Origin: CAMTUW01 sp947085035 | Lineage (GTDB): Bacteria; Actinomycetota; Coriobacteriia; Anaerosomatales; PHET01 | Reading direction: 5' to 3' | Length of the DNA stretch: 64,000 nucleotides | Assembly (NCBI GenBank): GCA_947085035.1 | Contig: CAMTUW010000003.1 | Coordinates: forward strand, 1 to 64,000 | Part shown: positions 24,511 to 33,991 of the stretch, in pieces | Layout of the letters: every line of letters starts with the position of its first letter | Numbering within the stretch: position 1 is the stretch's first letter | Made by a program: the position numbers and the translations under genes | Notes under the pieces: generated by a model | What the model saw: the letters and a program-made list of their open reading frames with translations, nothing else | Databases searched by the model: none | What the model was told of the DNA's origin: nothing

Positions 24511-25491
24511 CTACTTCGCGGTGGTTTCCTGCGACCCCTTGCCTGCAGCGGGGGTCTTCAGTTCCTCGACCAGGATCTCGATCTTGGCCTTCTTGCGAAG
24601 ATCGTCGAGGAACTTCTGGTACGCGTCGGCGCGGCGCTGCTGGATCAGGATCTGCTCGATCTGATCCTTGACGTCGGCGAACTTCTTCTGTGACGCGGTC
24701 CGCACATCGGTGACGCGGATGATGTGCCACCCATAGGGGGTCTGAACGAGACCCGAGGTCTTGCCCTTGCCAAGCTTGGCGAGGGCGGCCTCGAACTCGG
24801 GCACATACGGAGTCGTGGGCCAGCCCAGATCGCCGCCGTTGGCCTTGGTGGCGGTGTCGACCGAGTACTGCTTCGCCAGCGCGCCGAAGTCACCACCGTT
24901 CTTGATCTGGTCGAGGACCTGCTGGGCGGTCTTCTTGTCCTCGGGCTTGAACAGGATGTGCGTGGCGCGCTTCGCGGCGGCCTGCGAGAACTGCGCTTTG
25001 TTCTTCTCGAAGTACGTCTTGAGCTCGGCTTCGGGGACCTTGGTGTCCTTGGCCAGCGACTCGATGAGCTTCTGGGTTATCAGCTGATCCCTGATCTGCT
25101 TCGTCAGGGACTCGAGCGTCATATTGGCGCTTTTGAGGGCCGACTGGAACTGAGCGTCGTCCTTGAATCCGGTCTTGAGCTGCTCGACTTGCTTGGCGAC
25201 CTCTGCGTCGGTGACCTTGAGGCCCTTGTCAACGGCGGCTTGCTCGATGAGCTTCTGGTTGATCAGGCTGTCGAGAAGACGCTGCTTGAAGTCGATGAGG
25301 CGACCTTCGCCATCGGTGCCCTCGAACATGTCGGGATACTGTTTCTTGAGTTGCTCGACCTGCTTGTCAAGCTCCTCGAGACTGATGCGATCGCCGTTCA
25401 CCTTCGCGGCGACGTCAGCGCTCTTGCATCCTCCCGCGAAAGCCAGACCCGCGACAAGCGCCACGGCCAATACGATTCGAGTGAGCTTCAT
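24511..25491 (-). CDS. PrsA/SurA-type peptidyl-prolyl isomerase lipoprotein
   Basis: 326 residues from ATG 25491 (GGAGGA upstream). A lipoprotein signal peptide (KLTRIVLAVALVAGLAFAGGC, cysteine at residue 21) is followed by a SurA_N-like chaperone domain (VNGDRISLEELDKQVEQL), a PpiC parvulin domain (RATHILFKPEDKKTAQQVL, GGDLGWPTTPYVPEFEAALAKL, YGWHIIRVTDV) and a charged C-terminal helix. It folds exported proteins at the outer face of the membrane. It sits four bases after mfd. Confidence 0.92.
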   Translation of the reverse strand: MKLTRIVLAVALVAGLAFAGGCKSADVAAKVNGDRISLEELDKQVEQLKKQYPDMFEGTDGEGRLIDFKQRLLDSLINQKLIEQAAVDKGLKVTDAEVAKQVEQLKTGFKDDAQFQSALKSANMTLESLTKQIRDQLITQKLIESLAKDTKVPEAELKTYFEKNKAQFSQAAAKRATHILFKPEDKKTAQQVLDQIKNGGDFGALAKQYSVDTATKANGGDLGWPTTPYVPEFEAALAKLGKGKTSGLVQTPYGWHIIRVTDVRTASQKKFADVKDQIEQILIQQRRADAYQKFLDDLRKKAKIEILVEELKTPAAGKGSQETTAK

Positions 25492-25495
25492 CCGG

Positions 25496-28400
25496 TCATT
25501 CCTCCAGATAGCCAGTGTCGGACAGAGTGGAGTATATAGCACCAAGCATGCTAAGGGCGGCACGCGTCACAGACTCTCCATATCCTATCGGCAACGCGAG
25601 TTCCCTCTTGCGCTCAAGATGGACGGCGCCCAACGTTGCGGCGCGCCCGCGCTGCTCGTCGTCGAGGGAGACCGGCGAGAGCATGAGCCGGTTCCTCACG
25701 ACCGCGATATTCGTCACCTTGTGGTCGGCGGCGATGGCCTTGATGCGCGCGATGTCGATGAGGTTGCGGACCGCCTCGGGCGGCGCCCCGTGACTCTCGG
25801 CGAGCTCGGCCGCGACGGCGTCAACCGTCTCGATCGTGGGCGCTCCGGCCAGACGCCGGTAGTAGCGGACGCGTTCGTCGACGTCGGCGACGTACTCCTC
25901 GGCGATGAACGCCGGGATCGGCAGATCCACGCGGATGTCGGGATGCGCGACGACCGGCTCTCCGCGCGCCTCGCCCACGGCCTCCGTGAGCATCGCCGCG
26001 AACAGGTCGAACCCTACCGCCGAGAGGCTCCCGTGCTGCTCAGCACCGATGAGCGAGCCGGCACCGCGGATCTCGAGGTCGCGCATGGCCACCTTGATGC
26101 CGCTTCCCAGGTCGTCGTACTCGCGAATGGCGGTGAGTCGCTCGACGGCGGATTCGGTGAGCGCACTTTCCCGAGGGAACAAGAAGAGCGCGTAGGCCTT
26201 CACGTGACTGCGGCCCACGCGCCCTTTGAGCTGGTAGAGCTGCGCGAGGCCCAGTCGTTGCGAGTCCTCGATGATGACGGTGTTCGAGTGCGGGTTGTCG
26301 ATTCCCGACTCGATGATCGTCGTTGCCACGAGCACGTCGGCCTCATTGGCGGCGAACTGCTCCATGACCGCTTCGAGCTGCTTCTCGCTCATCTGGCCAT
26401 GCGCGACGACTATGCGTGCCTCCGGAGCGGCAGCGCGTACGCGCTCAACCGCGTCGTCGATCGTCTTGACGCGGTTCGAGACGTAGTAGATCTGCCCGCC
26501 TCGCTCGAGTTCGCGCCTGATCGCCCCGCTCACGACGTCTTCGTCCCACTCGCCCACTTGGACTGAGACGGGGAAGCGGTTCGGCGGAGCCGTGTCGATG
26601 ATCGACATGTCGCGCACGCCTGATAGCGACATCTGCAGCGTACGCGGAATCGGCGTCGCACTCATCGACAACACGTCGACTTGCTCGCGCAGGTTCGTGA
26701 GGTGCTCCTTGTGCTCGACGCCGAAGCGCTGCTCCTCGTCGATGATGATGAGCCCCAGGTCCTTCGGCACCACGTCTCGCGACAGAAGCCGGTGAGTGCC
26801 CACAAGCAACGAGACGTCACCTGCGGCGAAGGCTTCAAGAGCGACCTTCTGCTGCGCATCGGTACGGAAGCGCGAGAGGACCTCGACCTTCTCGTCGAAG
26901 GGCGCGAAGCGTTCGCTGAAGGTCGTGAAGTGCTGCTGCGCGAGGATCGTCGTCGGGCACAGCAGCATGACCTGCTTGCCGTCTTGGACCGCCTTGAACG
27001 CGGCCCGGATCGCAACCTCCGTCTTGCCGTAGCCCACGTCTCCGCAGATGAGGCGGTCCATGGGCTTGTCCGACTCCATGTCGGCCTTGACGTCGGCTAT
27101 GGCGGCGAGCTGGTCGGGCGTCTCCAGATACGGGAACATCGCCTCCATCTCGAGCTGCCAGGGCGTGTCTGCCCCGTACGCGTGGCCGGCCACCGTCGAT
27201 CGACGCGCGTAGAGATCCACGAGGTCGAACGCGAGTTGGCGCACCGACGCGCGCGCCTTGCCGGTCGCGCGGCTCCAGTCCGCGGTGTTGAGGCGCGTGA
27301 CCCGGGGAGCCGACCCGTCGGGCCCGACGTACTTGGTCACACGGTCGATCTGCTCGACCGGCACGAAGAGTCTGTCGCCCTTCGCGTACTCGAGGAGCAG
27401 GTAGTCGCGCTCGATGCCGAGCACTTCTTGGCGCACGACCTCCCTGAACAGCGCGATACCGTGCGTCACATGCACGACGTAGTCGCCGGGAGCGAAGGGG
27501 AACGTCATGCGCGTCGGATCGATCTCGCGGCGACGACGGCGCACCATGCTTCGAGGGTAGACGTCATCGACGCTGATGAGGGCGACGCGCGCATCCGGGA
27601 TGACGAACCCGGCCGGCACGTCGGTATCGGCGAGCTCAACGACATCGGCCCGCTGACGAGACGCGCCGGTCGGCGCGTCCGGAGTCGTATCCGACTCCTC
27701 GTGCGCGACGTGGTCGCGCTCCTCGCTGATCGACAGCCCGGTCTCGACGAGCAGGTCGCCGATGCGGCGACGCGCCCGGCGGTCGGGCACCGCGACCGTC
27801 ACTCGGTACCCCGCCGACAGTAACGAACGCACGCCGCCGACGAAGCGCTCCTCGCCACCGGAGACCTCGGGGCGGCGTGCGGCGAGCTCGGCGTCGACCC
27901 CGCTTCCCGCGCGAAGGAGCGAGAGCAGCGTGAGGCGCTGGCGGTCGCCGAAGTCGAGCTGCGACGGCGACAGGTACAGGCCGTCGAGCGGCGCTTTGCC
28001 CGGTACGACCGAGCGGTGACCAGCGGCCTTCGCGGCAGCGTCGATCTCCTCGCGCCGACGCACTGCGTCGTCGAACAATGAGCGGGGCTCGGCGACCACG
28101 ACGAGCGTGTCGGAACCCAGATACTCAGTCGCGCACGCAGCGCGCTTGTAGAGCAGCGGCAGATAACGCTCGACGCCGTTGAAGACGACGCCTTGCTCGA
28201 GCAGCTCGAGTTCGTGAGCGAGCTCCGGATCCTTGAGTGCGCGCTCGCGCAGAATCTGGGAGGCCGCCTCGGCGCCGCGCTTCGAGAGGCGCAGCTCGCG
28301 GCAGGGGCTGATCTCGACCGGGCCGCTCGCACCGACCACCTGGCCCGTTCCCGGCAGATAGCGATTGAGCGTCTCGATCTCGTCGCCGAAGAGCTCTGCG

Positions 28401-28978
28401 CGCACGGGATGCTGGCTGCCCGCTCCGAAGATGTCGAGAATGCCGCCGCGCACCGCGAAGGTACCCGGCTCGTCGGCCGCCTCGACGCGCGAGTAGCCCA
28501 TGCGCACGAGCAACGCGACGGTCTCCTCGAGGTCGATCTCGGCACCAGTGGAGAGCGTCAGCGGGTCGAAGATCCCGCTCCCCTGCGGAACCACCGCACG
28601 CAGGAGCGCAAGAACCGAGGCGACCACAACGACAGGGCGGTTCTTATCGAGCGCATGAAGCGCCTTCGCCCGCGCGCCGATCTCGGCCAGATTCGGCGCG
28701 GCGGTGCCCCACGGCAGGTCCGAGCGAGCGGGAAGCCGCAAGACGCGCTCCTGCCCGAGGAAGGCGGCCGTCTGGCGCCAGAAGCGCTCGGCCGCCTCCT
28801 CGCCCGCAAGCGCGACGAAGATCGGACGCGGACGGAGCACATAGACCGCGGCGACGAGCGCCGGTCGCACGAGCCCGGGAACGGCCAGCGTGGCGTCGTC
28901 GCCCCGCGAGAGCATGCCCTCGATCACCGAGAAGGACTTCGAGTCGGACAGCGAGGTGGCGAGACGGTCGATGAGCAT
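25496..28978 (-). CDS. mfd: Transcription-repair coupling factor
   Basis: 1160 residues from ATG 28978 (AAGGAG upstream); the open frame to 29080 is not family sequence. Order of domains: UvrB-homology module (about 25-340, with RGGILDIFGAGSQHPVR), RNAP-interacting CarD-like domain (about 490-555, PGDYVVHVTHGIALF), helicase with Walker A GDVGYGKTEVA near 645 and DEEQRFG near 745, helicase C with VATTIIESGIDNPHSNT, and the TRCF C-terminal domain. It releases stalled RNA polymerase and recruits UvrA. The 172-base gap upstream (28979-29150) holds only an imperfect GC hairpin at about 29018-29046. Confidence 0.97.
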   Translation of the reverse strand: MLIDRLATSLSDSKSFSVIEGMLSRGDDATLAVPGLVRPALVAAVYVLRPRPIFVALAGEEAAERFWRQTAAFLGQERVLRLPARSDLPWGTAAPNLAEIGARAKALHALDKNRPVVVVASVLALLRAVVPQGSGIFDPLTLSTGAEIDLEETVALLVRMGYSRVEAADEPGTFAVRGGILDIFGAGSQHPVRAELFGDEIETLNRYLPGTGQVVGASGPVEISPCRELRLSKRGAEAASQILRERALKDPELAHELELLEQGVVFNGVERYLPLLYKRAACATEYLGSDTLVVVAEPRSLFDDAVRRREEIDAAAKAAGHRSVVPGKAPLDGLYLSPSQLDFGDRQRLTLLSLLRAGSGVDAELAARRPEVSGGEERFVGGVRSLLSAGYRVTVAVPDRRARRRIGDLLVETGLSISEERDHVAHEESDTTPDAPTGASRQRADVVELADTDVPAGFVIPDARVALISVDDVYPRSMVRRRRREIDPTRMTFPFAPGDYVVHVTHGIALFREVVRQEVLGIERDYLLLEYAKGDRLFVPVEQIDRVTKYVGPDGSAPRVTRLNTADWSRATGKARASVRQLAFDLVDLYARRSTVAGHAYGADTPWQLEMEAMFPYLETPDQLAAIADVKADMESDKPMDRLICGDVGYGKTEVAIRAAFKAVQDGKQVMLLCPTTILAQQHFTTFSERFAPFDEKVEVLSRFRTDAQQKVALEAFAAGDVSLLVGTHRLLSRDVVPKDLGLIIIDEEQRFGVEHKEHLTNLREQVDVLSMSATPIPRTLQMSLSGVRDMSIIDTAPPNRFPVSVQVGEWDEDVVSGAIRRELERGGQIYYVSNRVKTIDDAVERVRAAAPEARIVVAHGQMSEKQLEAVMEQFAANEADVLVATTIIESGIDNPHSNTVIIEDSQRLGLAQLYQLKGRVGRSHVKAYALFLFPRESALTESAVERLTAIREYDDLGSGIKVAMRDLEIRGAGSLIGAEQHGSLSAVGFDLFAAMLTEAVGEARGEPVVAHPDIRVDLPIPAFIAEEYVADVDERVRYYRRLAGAPTIETVDAVAAELAESHGAPPEAVRNLIDIARIKAIAADHKVTNIAVVRNRLMLSPVSLDDEQRGRAATLGAVHLERKRELALPIGYGESVTRAALSMLGAIYSTLSDTGYLEE

Positions 28979-29150
28979 GGAAGCAGCTCCTTGAGAGCGG
29001 TCGCGAACAGCACGAACGCCCGCGGTCCGTATATGGACGCGCGGGTGGCCCAGCGTAGGGCGGGCGAGCGGCGAGGTCAAGGAAGCGCGAGCCGAGCGGT
29101 CCGACCGGCGAACGCAAGGAGTCCGCTCTCGATTCCATCAGTCACCGAGG

Positions 29151-29987
29151 CTAGCGCGAGCTGCTGGTCGCGAGTCCCGAGTCCATCATCTCGATCAAGT
29201 CGCACATCACCGAGAAGGCGTACTGTCGAAACTGCTCATCGTTCATGCCAGTGTAAGCCGTCAGAGGCCTCTGATTCAGGAGAGCGTCCACGCCCGCAGA
29301 GTCCGCGCAATCGAAGATCACAGCGATGCTCTTTCGGGACTTCCTGAACCAAGCAGATTTCTGCGCGGCGAGCCGGACAAGCTCGGCTGCAATCAACCCT
29401 CGCCACTCCGGGAACGTATCAAGCACGAAGAAGATGTAGTAGAGGTCCTTCTCCTTCTTGAGACGATCCCTGCGTTTCACAAACACCAGGGACTTGTGGA
29501 AGATGAAGGCACCGGGATTTGGTACGCGTACTGCGTAGCCGACCTCGCCATCCGTCAGCTCACCAAGATCGACGATCCAGGGATCCACAAGCATCAGCCC
29601 AACGTAGTGAAGCTCCTGAGCAGTGAGCCCCGATTGCACTGTGACCACTCCCTGCCTTGCCCCCGGAGCGTCGGTGATGAACTCAATCTCAATCTCTTGG
29701 CCGTCATCAACCGCCGAATACTTTGTCACCGGCGGCTTTGTGACCGAGGTGTACCGACACTCGAATTCGGCCGCGACGAGCATCTGATCGATGCTCGCGC
29801 CCCTGACTGGCACGGAGCGCGGAACGGCGAGGTCTATGTCCCGTGTACGGGGGGATCGCCCGGTGTTTGTGGCGTCGTATAGCAGTTCGTAAAGGTGAGG
29901 CACCCATCCGCCAGCGACCACCACCACATCCAGATACGGCTCTATCGCTGACAGCCCTCTCGTAAGTACAGAATCTACGCCAATCAC
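29151..29987 (-). CDS. Nucleotidyltransferase-fold protein (toxin-like partner of AbiEi-type regulator)
   Basis: 278 residues from GTG 29987 (GGAGGATC upstream). The N-terminal third has a pol-beta-type nucleotidyltransferase core: VVAGGWVPHLYELLY, then RTRDIDLAVPRS, i.e. the GG...(T)xDxD pattern, and a third acidic site near IEIEFITD. It resembles the GSU2403-type nucleotidyltransferase-fold family and more distantly AbiEii/MenT toxins. Its start overlaps the stop of the upstream regulator by GTGA, so the two are a two-gene unit. The pair is visibly less GC-rich than its housekeeping surroundings, suggesting transfer. Toxicity is inference. Confidence 0.72.
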   Translation of the reverse strand: MIGVDSVLTRGLSAIEPYLDVVVVAGGWVPHLYELLYDATNTGRSPRTRDIDLAVPRSVPVRGASIDQMLVAAEFECRYTSVTKPPVTKYSAVDDGQEIEIEFITDAPGARQGVVTVQSGLTAQELHYVGLMLVDPWIVDLGELTDGEVGYAVRVPNPGAFIFHKSLVFVKRRDRLKKEKDLYYIFFVLDTFPEWRGLIAAELVRLAAQKSAWFRKSRKSIAVIFDCADSAGVDALLNQRPLTAYTGMNDEQFRQYAFSVMCDLIEMMDSGLATSSSR

Positions 29988-31078
29988 AACTGATCCTCCT
30001 TTTCGATCATCGGGCGAATCCGACGATCGAAGAGATGTTCGGCTTGTTCCCGCCCACGGACGGGATAGTCGTAGAGATCCAGATAGAGCTGGATGTCGGA
30101 AGCCACCCTGATTGGCCCGCTCTGCATCTGTGCGTCGTAGAACGCTGACTCACGGTAGTACGGCCGTGACAGGTTGATGTTGCCACCACGCTCGACGCGA
30201 CGTGCGTCCATCTCAAAGAGAGCAGCCTGCGCAGATTCGATGTTCCTCACGTAGACATCGACGACGTCGAAGTCAGCATGACGATCAACAATGCTCGCGC
30301 CAGCGTGTCCTGTGAACACATAGTCAACGCCCTGGGCGCTGAATGAATTCGCGATCTCGGGCATCAAGGCCTCCGCACTCGATCTCGCAAGGAAGTAGCT
30401 CCTCGAGACCGGCTGCCGTCTCTGACGATAGGAGACCAGCCAGTCGTTGAGCAGTTCGCTGACATGCCGGAGCACGATTCCGTCATCCAGTTTCGCTGCA
30501 TAGCCTTGGCGCTTCAGCTCCTTGACAATCTTCGAGACGAAGCCTGGGCTCAGCTTGATCTGCTCATCTCCGGAGCTCACGATGTCGGCAATCTGGCGGA
30601 CTCCAATCGGAGACCGCGCACCTAGCAATATCCGCAACACGAGCGATGCCTTGTCAGAGAACAGATTTCGCTGCTCGCGCTCCTCTTTGTCCGGATTGCT
30701 GAACCCTCGTCGGTCAACGTGGACTCCGGGTGCCAGCAGCCATGCATTGCCGGCGTAGTCGATAAACGCCGCCCGTGCATCACGTAGGACCCTCTGCTTC
30801 GAGGTACTGAAGAATGGCGCGGCCAACACCGGAATCGAGTCTCGTGCATCGTCTTGCGGGAGGTTCATCATCGCCAGAGCGTCGAGCAGTTGCGCGTTAC
30901 CGGCACTCTTGAGAAGTTCTATCCGCAGGTGCAGTTGACCAGCGGAGGAGCGTACATCTGCCCATGCCGCTGGCGCATGCCCTCGTGACTGGACTGGCCG
31001 AAGTTCGAGAGAGCTGTCAGGAAAGAGTTCCCGAAGCGCGCGCGCGAGTTCTGAGTAGTCGCCTTCTCCAGCAGCCAT
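29984..31078 (-). CDS. AbiEi-like winged-helix regulator/antitoxin
   Basis: 364 residues. The N-terminal part (LRIELLKSAGNAQLLDALA, IPVLAAPFFSTSKQRVLRDARAAFIDYAGNAWL) resembles a restriction-endonuclease-like DUF; the middle (SDKASLVLRILLGARSPIGVRQIADIVSSGDEQIKLSPGFVSKIVKELKRQGY) is a winged helix; the C-terminal part matches the AbiEi-type domain preceding a nucleotidyltransferase partner. Type IV antitoxins of this class bind their own promoter. Upstream lies a good promoter and a 20-bp palindrome (31096-31115). ATG 31078 has TTGGAGGA as ribosome site. Confidence 0.72.
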   Translation of the reverse strand: MAAGEGDYSELARALRELFPDSSLELRPVQSRGHAPAAWADVRSSAGQLHLRIELLKSAGNAQLLDALAMMNLPQDDARDSIPVLAAPFFSTSKQRVLRDARAAFIDYAGNAWLLAPGVHVDRRGFSNPDKEEREQRNLFSDKASLVLRILLGARSPIGVRQIADIVSSGDEQIKLSPGFVSKIVKELKRQGYAAKLDDGIVLRHVSELLNDWLVSYRQRRQPVSRSYFLARSSAEALMPEIANSFSAQGVDYVFTGHAGASIVDRHADFDVVDVYVRNIESAQAALFEMDARRVERGGNINLSRPYYRESAFYDAQMQSGPIRVASDIQLYLDLYDYPVRGREQAEHLFDRRIRPMIEKEDQL

Positions 31079-31095
31079 GTTTCCTCCAAGATAGC

Positions 31096-31143
31096 TGTTT
31101 CCCGTTCGGGAAACATCATACTCTCAGGAAACACAGGAAGCAA
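31096..31143 (-). promoter_or_regulatory. Promoter with palindromic operator for the AbiEi-like pair
   Basis: On the minus strand TTGCTT (31143-31138), a 17-base spacer and TATGAT (31120-31115) form a near-consensus sigma-70-type promoter. Directly downstream, TGTTTCCCG-tt-CGGGAAACA (31096-31115) is a perfect inverted repeat with nine-base arms covering the expected start of transcription, and a further half site TGTTTCC lies in the spacer. The regulator gene starts 17 bases later. An autorepressor site is the natural reading. Confidence 0.65.
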
Positions 31144-31231
31144 CTCAGCAGGAACGTCGCCCGCAACAGCGCCCCGGAAACGGGTATCCTCCAGCACACG
31201 ACTCTCCTCACCGACCCCGGGAGCACAGCAC

Positions 31232-31930
31232 ATGTCCGCAAAGGCCTCTGCCGAGCCGGTCGCCAACCTGCCGCGCGCCGAACGCGAGCGTCTCGCGGGT
31301 CTTTACTCCGAGCGCCTTGAGGCCCACTACGGCGACCCGCACGCGGCACTCGATTTCGAGAACCCCTACCAGCTGCTCATCGCTGTGATCCTGTCTGCTC
31401 AGACCACGGACGCGAACGTGAACAAGGCCACTCCCGCCCTGTTCGAGCGCTTCCCCACCCCTGCCGCCCTGGCTGACGCCACTCAAGACGAGGTCGAGGG
31501 CCATGTGCGCTCGCTGGGCTTCTTTCGCCAGAAGGCGCGAAACATCATCGCCACGTGCCGAAGGATCGTCGCGGAGTACGACTGTGCGGTGCCCGACACG
31601 ATGGCGGATCTCGTGACGCTGCCGGGGGTCGCGCGCAAGACGGCGAACATCGTGCTGGGCGAGGGCTTCGGGAAGACGGAGGGCATCGCGGTCGACACGC
31701 ACGTCTTTCGGCTCGCTCGTCGTTTCGGGCTCTCGACCGAACACGATCCCGACAAGATCGAGCGCGACCTGATGTCGCTGTTCCCCCGCGACCACTGGCA
31801 TCGCGTGAACTACGACCTCATCAACCACGGGCGCGCGATCTGCGACGCCAAGCGCCCACGGTGCGGCCCGTGCTTCTTGAACGACGTGTGCCCGGCAGCC
31901 TTCAAGCCAGCAGGTTGGCGCGAGGACTGA
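31232..31930 (+). CDS. nth: Endonuclease III
   Basis: 232 residues, plus strand. Core LIAVILSAQTTDANVNKATPALF, helix-hairpin-helix LPGVARKTANIVL with catalytic Lys 136, catalytic Asp 155 in VDTHVFRLARR, and the [4Fe-4S] loop C-x6-C-x2-C-x5-C at Cys 204/211/214/220. It removes oxidised pyrimidines from DNA as a glycosylase/AP lyase. It is transcribed divergently from the AbiEi-like pair; the 153-base gap between them holds that pair's operator. Confidence 0.97.
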   Translation: MSAKASAEPVANLPRAERERLAGLYSERLEAHYGDPHAALDFENPYQLLIAVILSAQTTDANVNKATPALFERFPTPAALADATQDEVEGHVRSLGFFRQKARNIIATCRRIVAEYDCAVPDTMADLVTLPGVARKTANIVLGEGFGKTEGIAVDTHVFRLARRFGLSTEHDPDKIERDLMSLFPRDHWHRVNYDLINHGRAICDAKRPRCGPCFLNDVCPAAFKPAGWRED

Positions 31931-31948
31931 GGGTAGGCGATTCTACCC
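31931..31948. terminator. Short hairpin between convergent nth and bactofilin-like genes
   Basis: GGGTAG-gcgatt-CTACCC directly follows the nth stop and includes the stop of the opposite gene. The stem is only six pairs and no T-run follows, so a shared weak terminator is possible but not secure. Confidence 0.35.
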
Positions 31949-32665
31949 TGCCTCGACCTTCATCTCCTCAGTCACGAGCACACCCGCGAGCTTGTGCAGC
32001 GTCTCGGAGTACTCGACGCGCCCCACGCGACAGCCATCACCCAGCGTCACGCGCGCGCCCCTCACAAGCGAGGCGACCGTGTTGATGAGCTGGAGTTCAC
32101 CGCCAACGACGCTCGTCACCGTCAGTTCGCGGTCAACGAACGCCGAGAGAACCGCCGAGACGCCCTCGGGTGCGCGCAGGATCATGCGATCGCACGTGAC
32201 GTCGGCAGCAGAGCTTCGGCCGTGCGGCCGCAGATCCACGTCGCCCACCGCAAGCGCGTCTCGAACGGCGAAGCGGCCCTCGCCGAACAGCCGATCAGCC
32301 TGCACCCCGGCTCCCACGCGCAAGTCACCCTTGAGGTCGATGTCACGCGCGTGAATCCCACCGTCAGCCGTGATCGAGCCCCTGATGCGCAGCACGCCCG
32401 CACCCACACCCGCGTGCACATCAGCGGATCCGTTCACGGCGAACTCGCCGGCTTGGACCGGACCGTCGAACGTACACGCGCCGTTCACCGTCACGATGTC
32501 GGCCTTGACCGCGCCGCGGCAGCGCCCAGCGCCGCTCATCCGCAACTCGCGGCAGACCACGTCACCCGTGACCGTGCCCGCGCCGTTGAGCGTGATCACC
32601 CCGTACGTTCCTCCGGCGACCGCGCCCTCGCCATTGATCTTCGCGTCGAACAGCTCGTCCGTCAT
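31943..32665 (-). CDS. Bactofilin-like (polymer-forming) beta-helix protein
   Basis: 240 residues with a short-period Gly/Val-rich repeat throughout (INGEGAVAGGTYGVITLNGAGTVTGDVVC; GVLRIRGSITADGGIHARDIDLKGDLRVGAGVQA), the pattern of a right-handed beta-helix as in bactofilins. It is longer than a typical bactofilin (about 120-150 residues). No signal peptide. Bactofilins form cytoskeletal filaments; the role here is inferred from fold pattern only. The gene converges on nth. Confidence 0.65.
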   Translation of the reverse strand: MTDELFDAKINGEGAVAGGTYGVITLNGAGTVTGDVVCRELRMSGAGRCRGAVKADIVTVNGACTFDGPVQAGEFAVNGSADVHAGVGAGVLRIRGSITADGGIHARDIDLKGDLRVGAGVQADRLFGEGRFAVRDALAVGDVDLRPHGRSSAADVTCDRMILRAPEGVSAVLSAFVDRELTVTSVVGGELQLINTVASLVRGARVTLGDGCRVGRVEYSETLHKLAGVLVTEEMKVEAG

Positions 32666-32702
32666 CCGTCTCGCCTCCTATCGCCAGAAGTGTGGTTCGC
32701 CT

Positions 32703-33221
32703 CTACATGCCCCGTGTCGGCAACACCACAACGTTGAAGTAGACAACCGATCCCACGAGCAGCGCCGCCACAGGCACCGACACGACCGCCCACACCCGCT
32801 GGCGCTGCGCATATCGGGCCACGCTCACGCGATCGCAGACACGTCTCCAGCCAACCCCGTTCGCGCGCTTGCCGAACCACCCCGCCATGGCCAGTGTCGC
32901 GAGAACCGCGAAACCCGCGGCGATTCGCCCGCCCACTCCCAACGAGGAGGCTGAGCGCACGATGCTGTCGGTGAACACCCACAGCGGGAGAAAGACCACA
33001 CCGACCCACTGGCCATGCACGGGACCCCACAACATCGGCAGCAGGAACGCGGCGACGTTGAAGCGCGGGAGCGCCGGTGTCTGCTCGCCATCGCCCAGCA
33101 CGATTCGTCCCGCGATCCCGGCGGCGGGGTGCCCTGCAGGGCAGCTCCCGTCGGATACGCGCTCGACGATGCGGTCGCAGTGCACGCAGTACCCGGCCTG
33201 ACGCACTGACGCCTCGCTCAC
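32703..33221 (-). CDS. Zinc-ribbon-like membrane protein of unknown function
   Basis: 172 residues. The N-terminus has a CxxC...C..H arrangement (GYCVHCDRIVERVSDGSCPAGHP) that could bind zinc. A membrane segment pair (FNVAAFLLPMLWGPVHGQW, VGVVFLPLWVFTDSIV) resembles DUF2628-type proteins, followed by a helix near residues 95-115 and another near 143-165. No partner is obvious; the gene begins in the overlap with the DUF554 stop and is probably co-transcribed with it. Confidence 0.6.
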   Translation of the reverse strand: MSEASVRQAGYCVHCDRIVERVSDGSCPAGHPAAGIAGRIVLGDGEQTPALPRFNVAAFLLPMLWGPVHGQWVGVVFLPLWVFTDSIVRSASSLGVGGRIAAGFAVLATLAMAGWFGKRANGVGWRRVCDRVSVARYAQRQRVWAVVSVPVAALLVGSVVYFNVVVLPTRGM

Positions 33222-33991
33222 GACAGCGCCACCGCGAGACCCATCGCGATGAAGACCGCGGGCAACATGTTGCCTACCGGCAGACGCTTGATGCCGGCGA
33301 GGTCCAGACCAATAGCGGCTATGAGCGTTCCGCCCACCGCTTCGATCGCCGCGAACACCTCGGGCGTGATCCCCGTGAGATTCGCGGCGGCAAGCGCGAT
33401 GCCGCCCTGAATGACGGCGATCGGAATCACAGACAGGCCAACACCCGCGCCGAGCGTCGAGGCGAGCGCGATCGACGCGAGCCCGTCAAGGGTTGCTTTG
33501 AGATAGAGCGTCGAGGGGTCGCCCAACCCATCCTGAATCGAGCCGAGCACCGTCATGGCGCCCACGCAGTACAGCAGTGACGCCGTCACGAACCCCTCGA
33601 CCAGTGTGTGGCCCTTCTCGCCGGGCTCATCAGAAGCCGATTTCGGGGTGGGAGCAAGCCACGGCATCCGGTACGCCAGGTCTTGGAGCAGGCGGCCGAA
33701 GCGCTCAAGCCAGTGCTCGATGCGCAGAGCCTCACCCACAAGTGCACCCAGCACGAGCGAACCCACGAATATGAGCGCCGCGTATTTGCCCAGGGCCCCG
33801 GCCGCATTCCCCATATCCGACATGCCGCCCACGCTCATGGCAAGGCCGATGACGAGCGTCGACAATCCTATCGCGCGAAAAGCCGTCTCGCGCATCCGTT
33901 CCGGGATCAGTCCCCCGAACAACAGGCCCACCGCCGTGCCCAGGAGCACCGTGGCCACATTCACGATCACGCCGATTCCCGGCACGTTCAC
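33218..33991 (-). CDS. DUF554 family membrane protein
   Basis: 257 residues with about seven hydrophobic helices. The family signature is clear: GVIVNVATVLLGTAVGLLFGGLIPERMRE at the N-terminus, GLSTLVIGLAMS, VEGFVTASLLYCVGAMTVLGSIQDGLGDPSTLYLKATLDGLASIALASTLG in the middle. Transport function is suspected for the family but the substrate is unknown. GTG start overlapping the NYN gene stop (GTGA). Confidence 0.92.
   Translation of the reverse strand: MNVPGIGVIVNVATVLLGTAVGLLFGGLIPERMRETAFRAIGLSTLVIGLAMSVGGMSDMGNAAGALGKYAALIFVGSLVLGALVGEALRIEHWLERFGRLLQDLAYRMPWLAPTPKSASDEPGEKGHTLVEGFVTASLLYCVGAMTVLGSIQDGLGDPSTLYLKATLDGLASIALASTLGAGVGLSVIPIAVIQGGIALAAANLTGITPEVFAAIEAVGGTLIAAIGLDLAGIKRLPVGNMLPAVFIAMGLAVALS

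Noticed and set aside
25163..26566. Plus-strand 467-codon frame opposite mfd and the foldase gene
   Set aside because: It crosses two confirmed minus-strand genes and shows no motif.
29018..29046. GC hairpin with bulge upstream of mfd
   Set aside because: Imperfect stem, no T-run, and no clear relation to the ribosome site; not enough to call a regulator.
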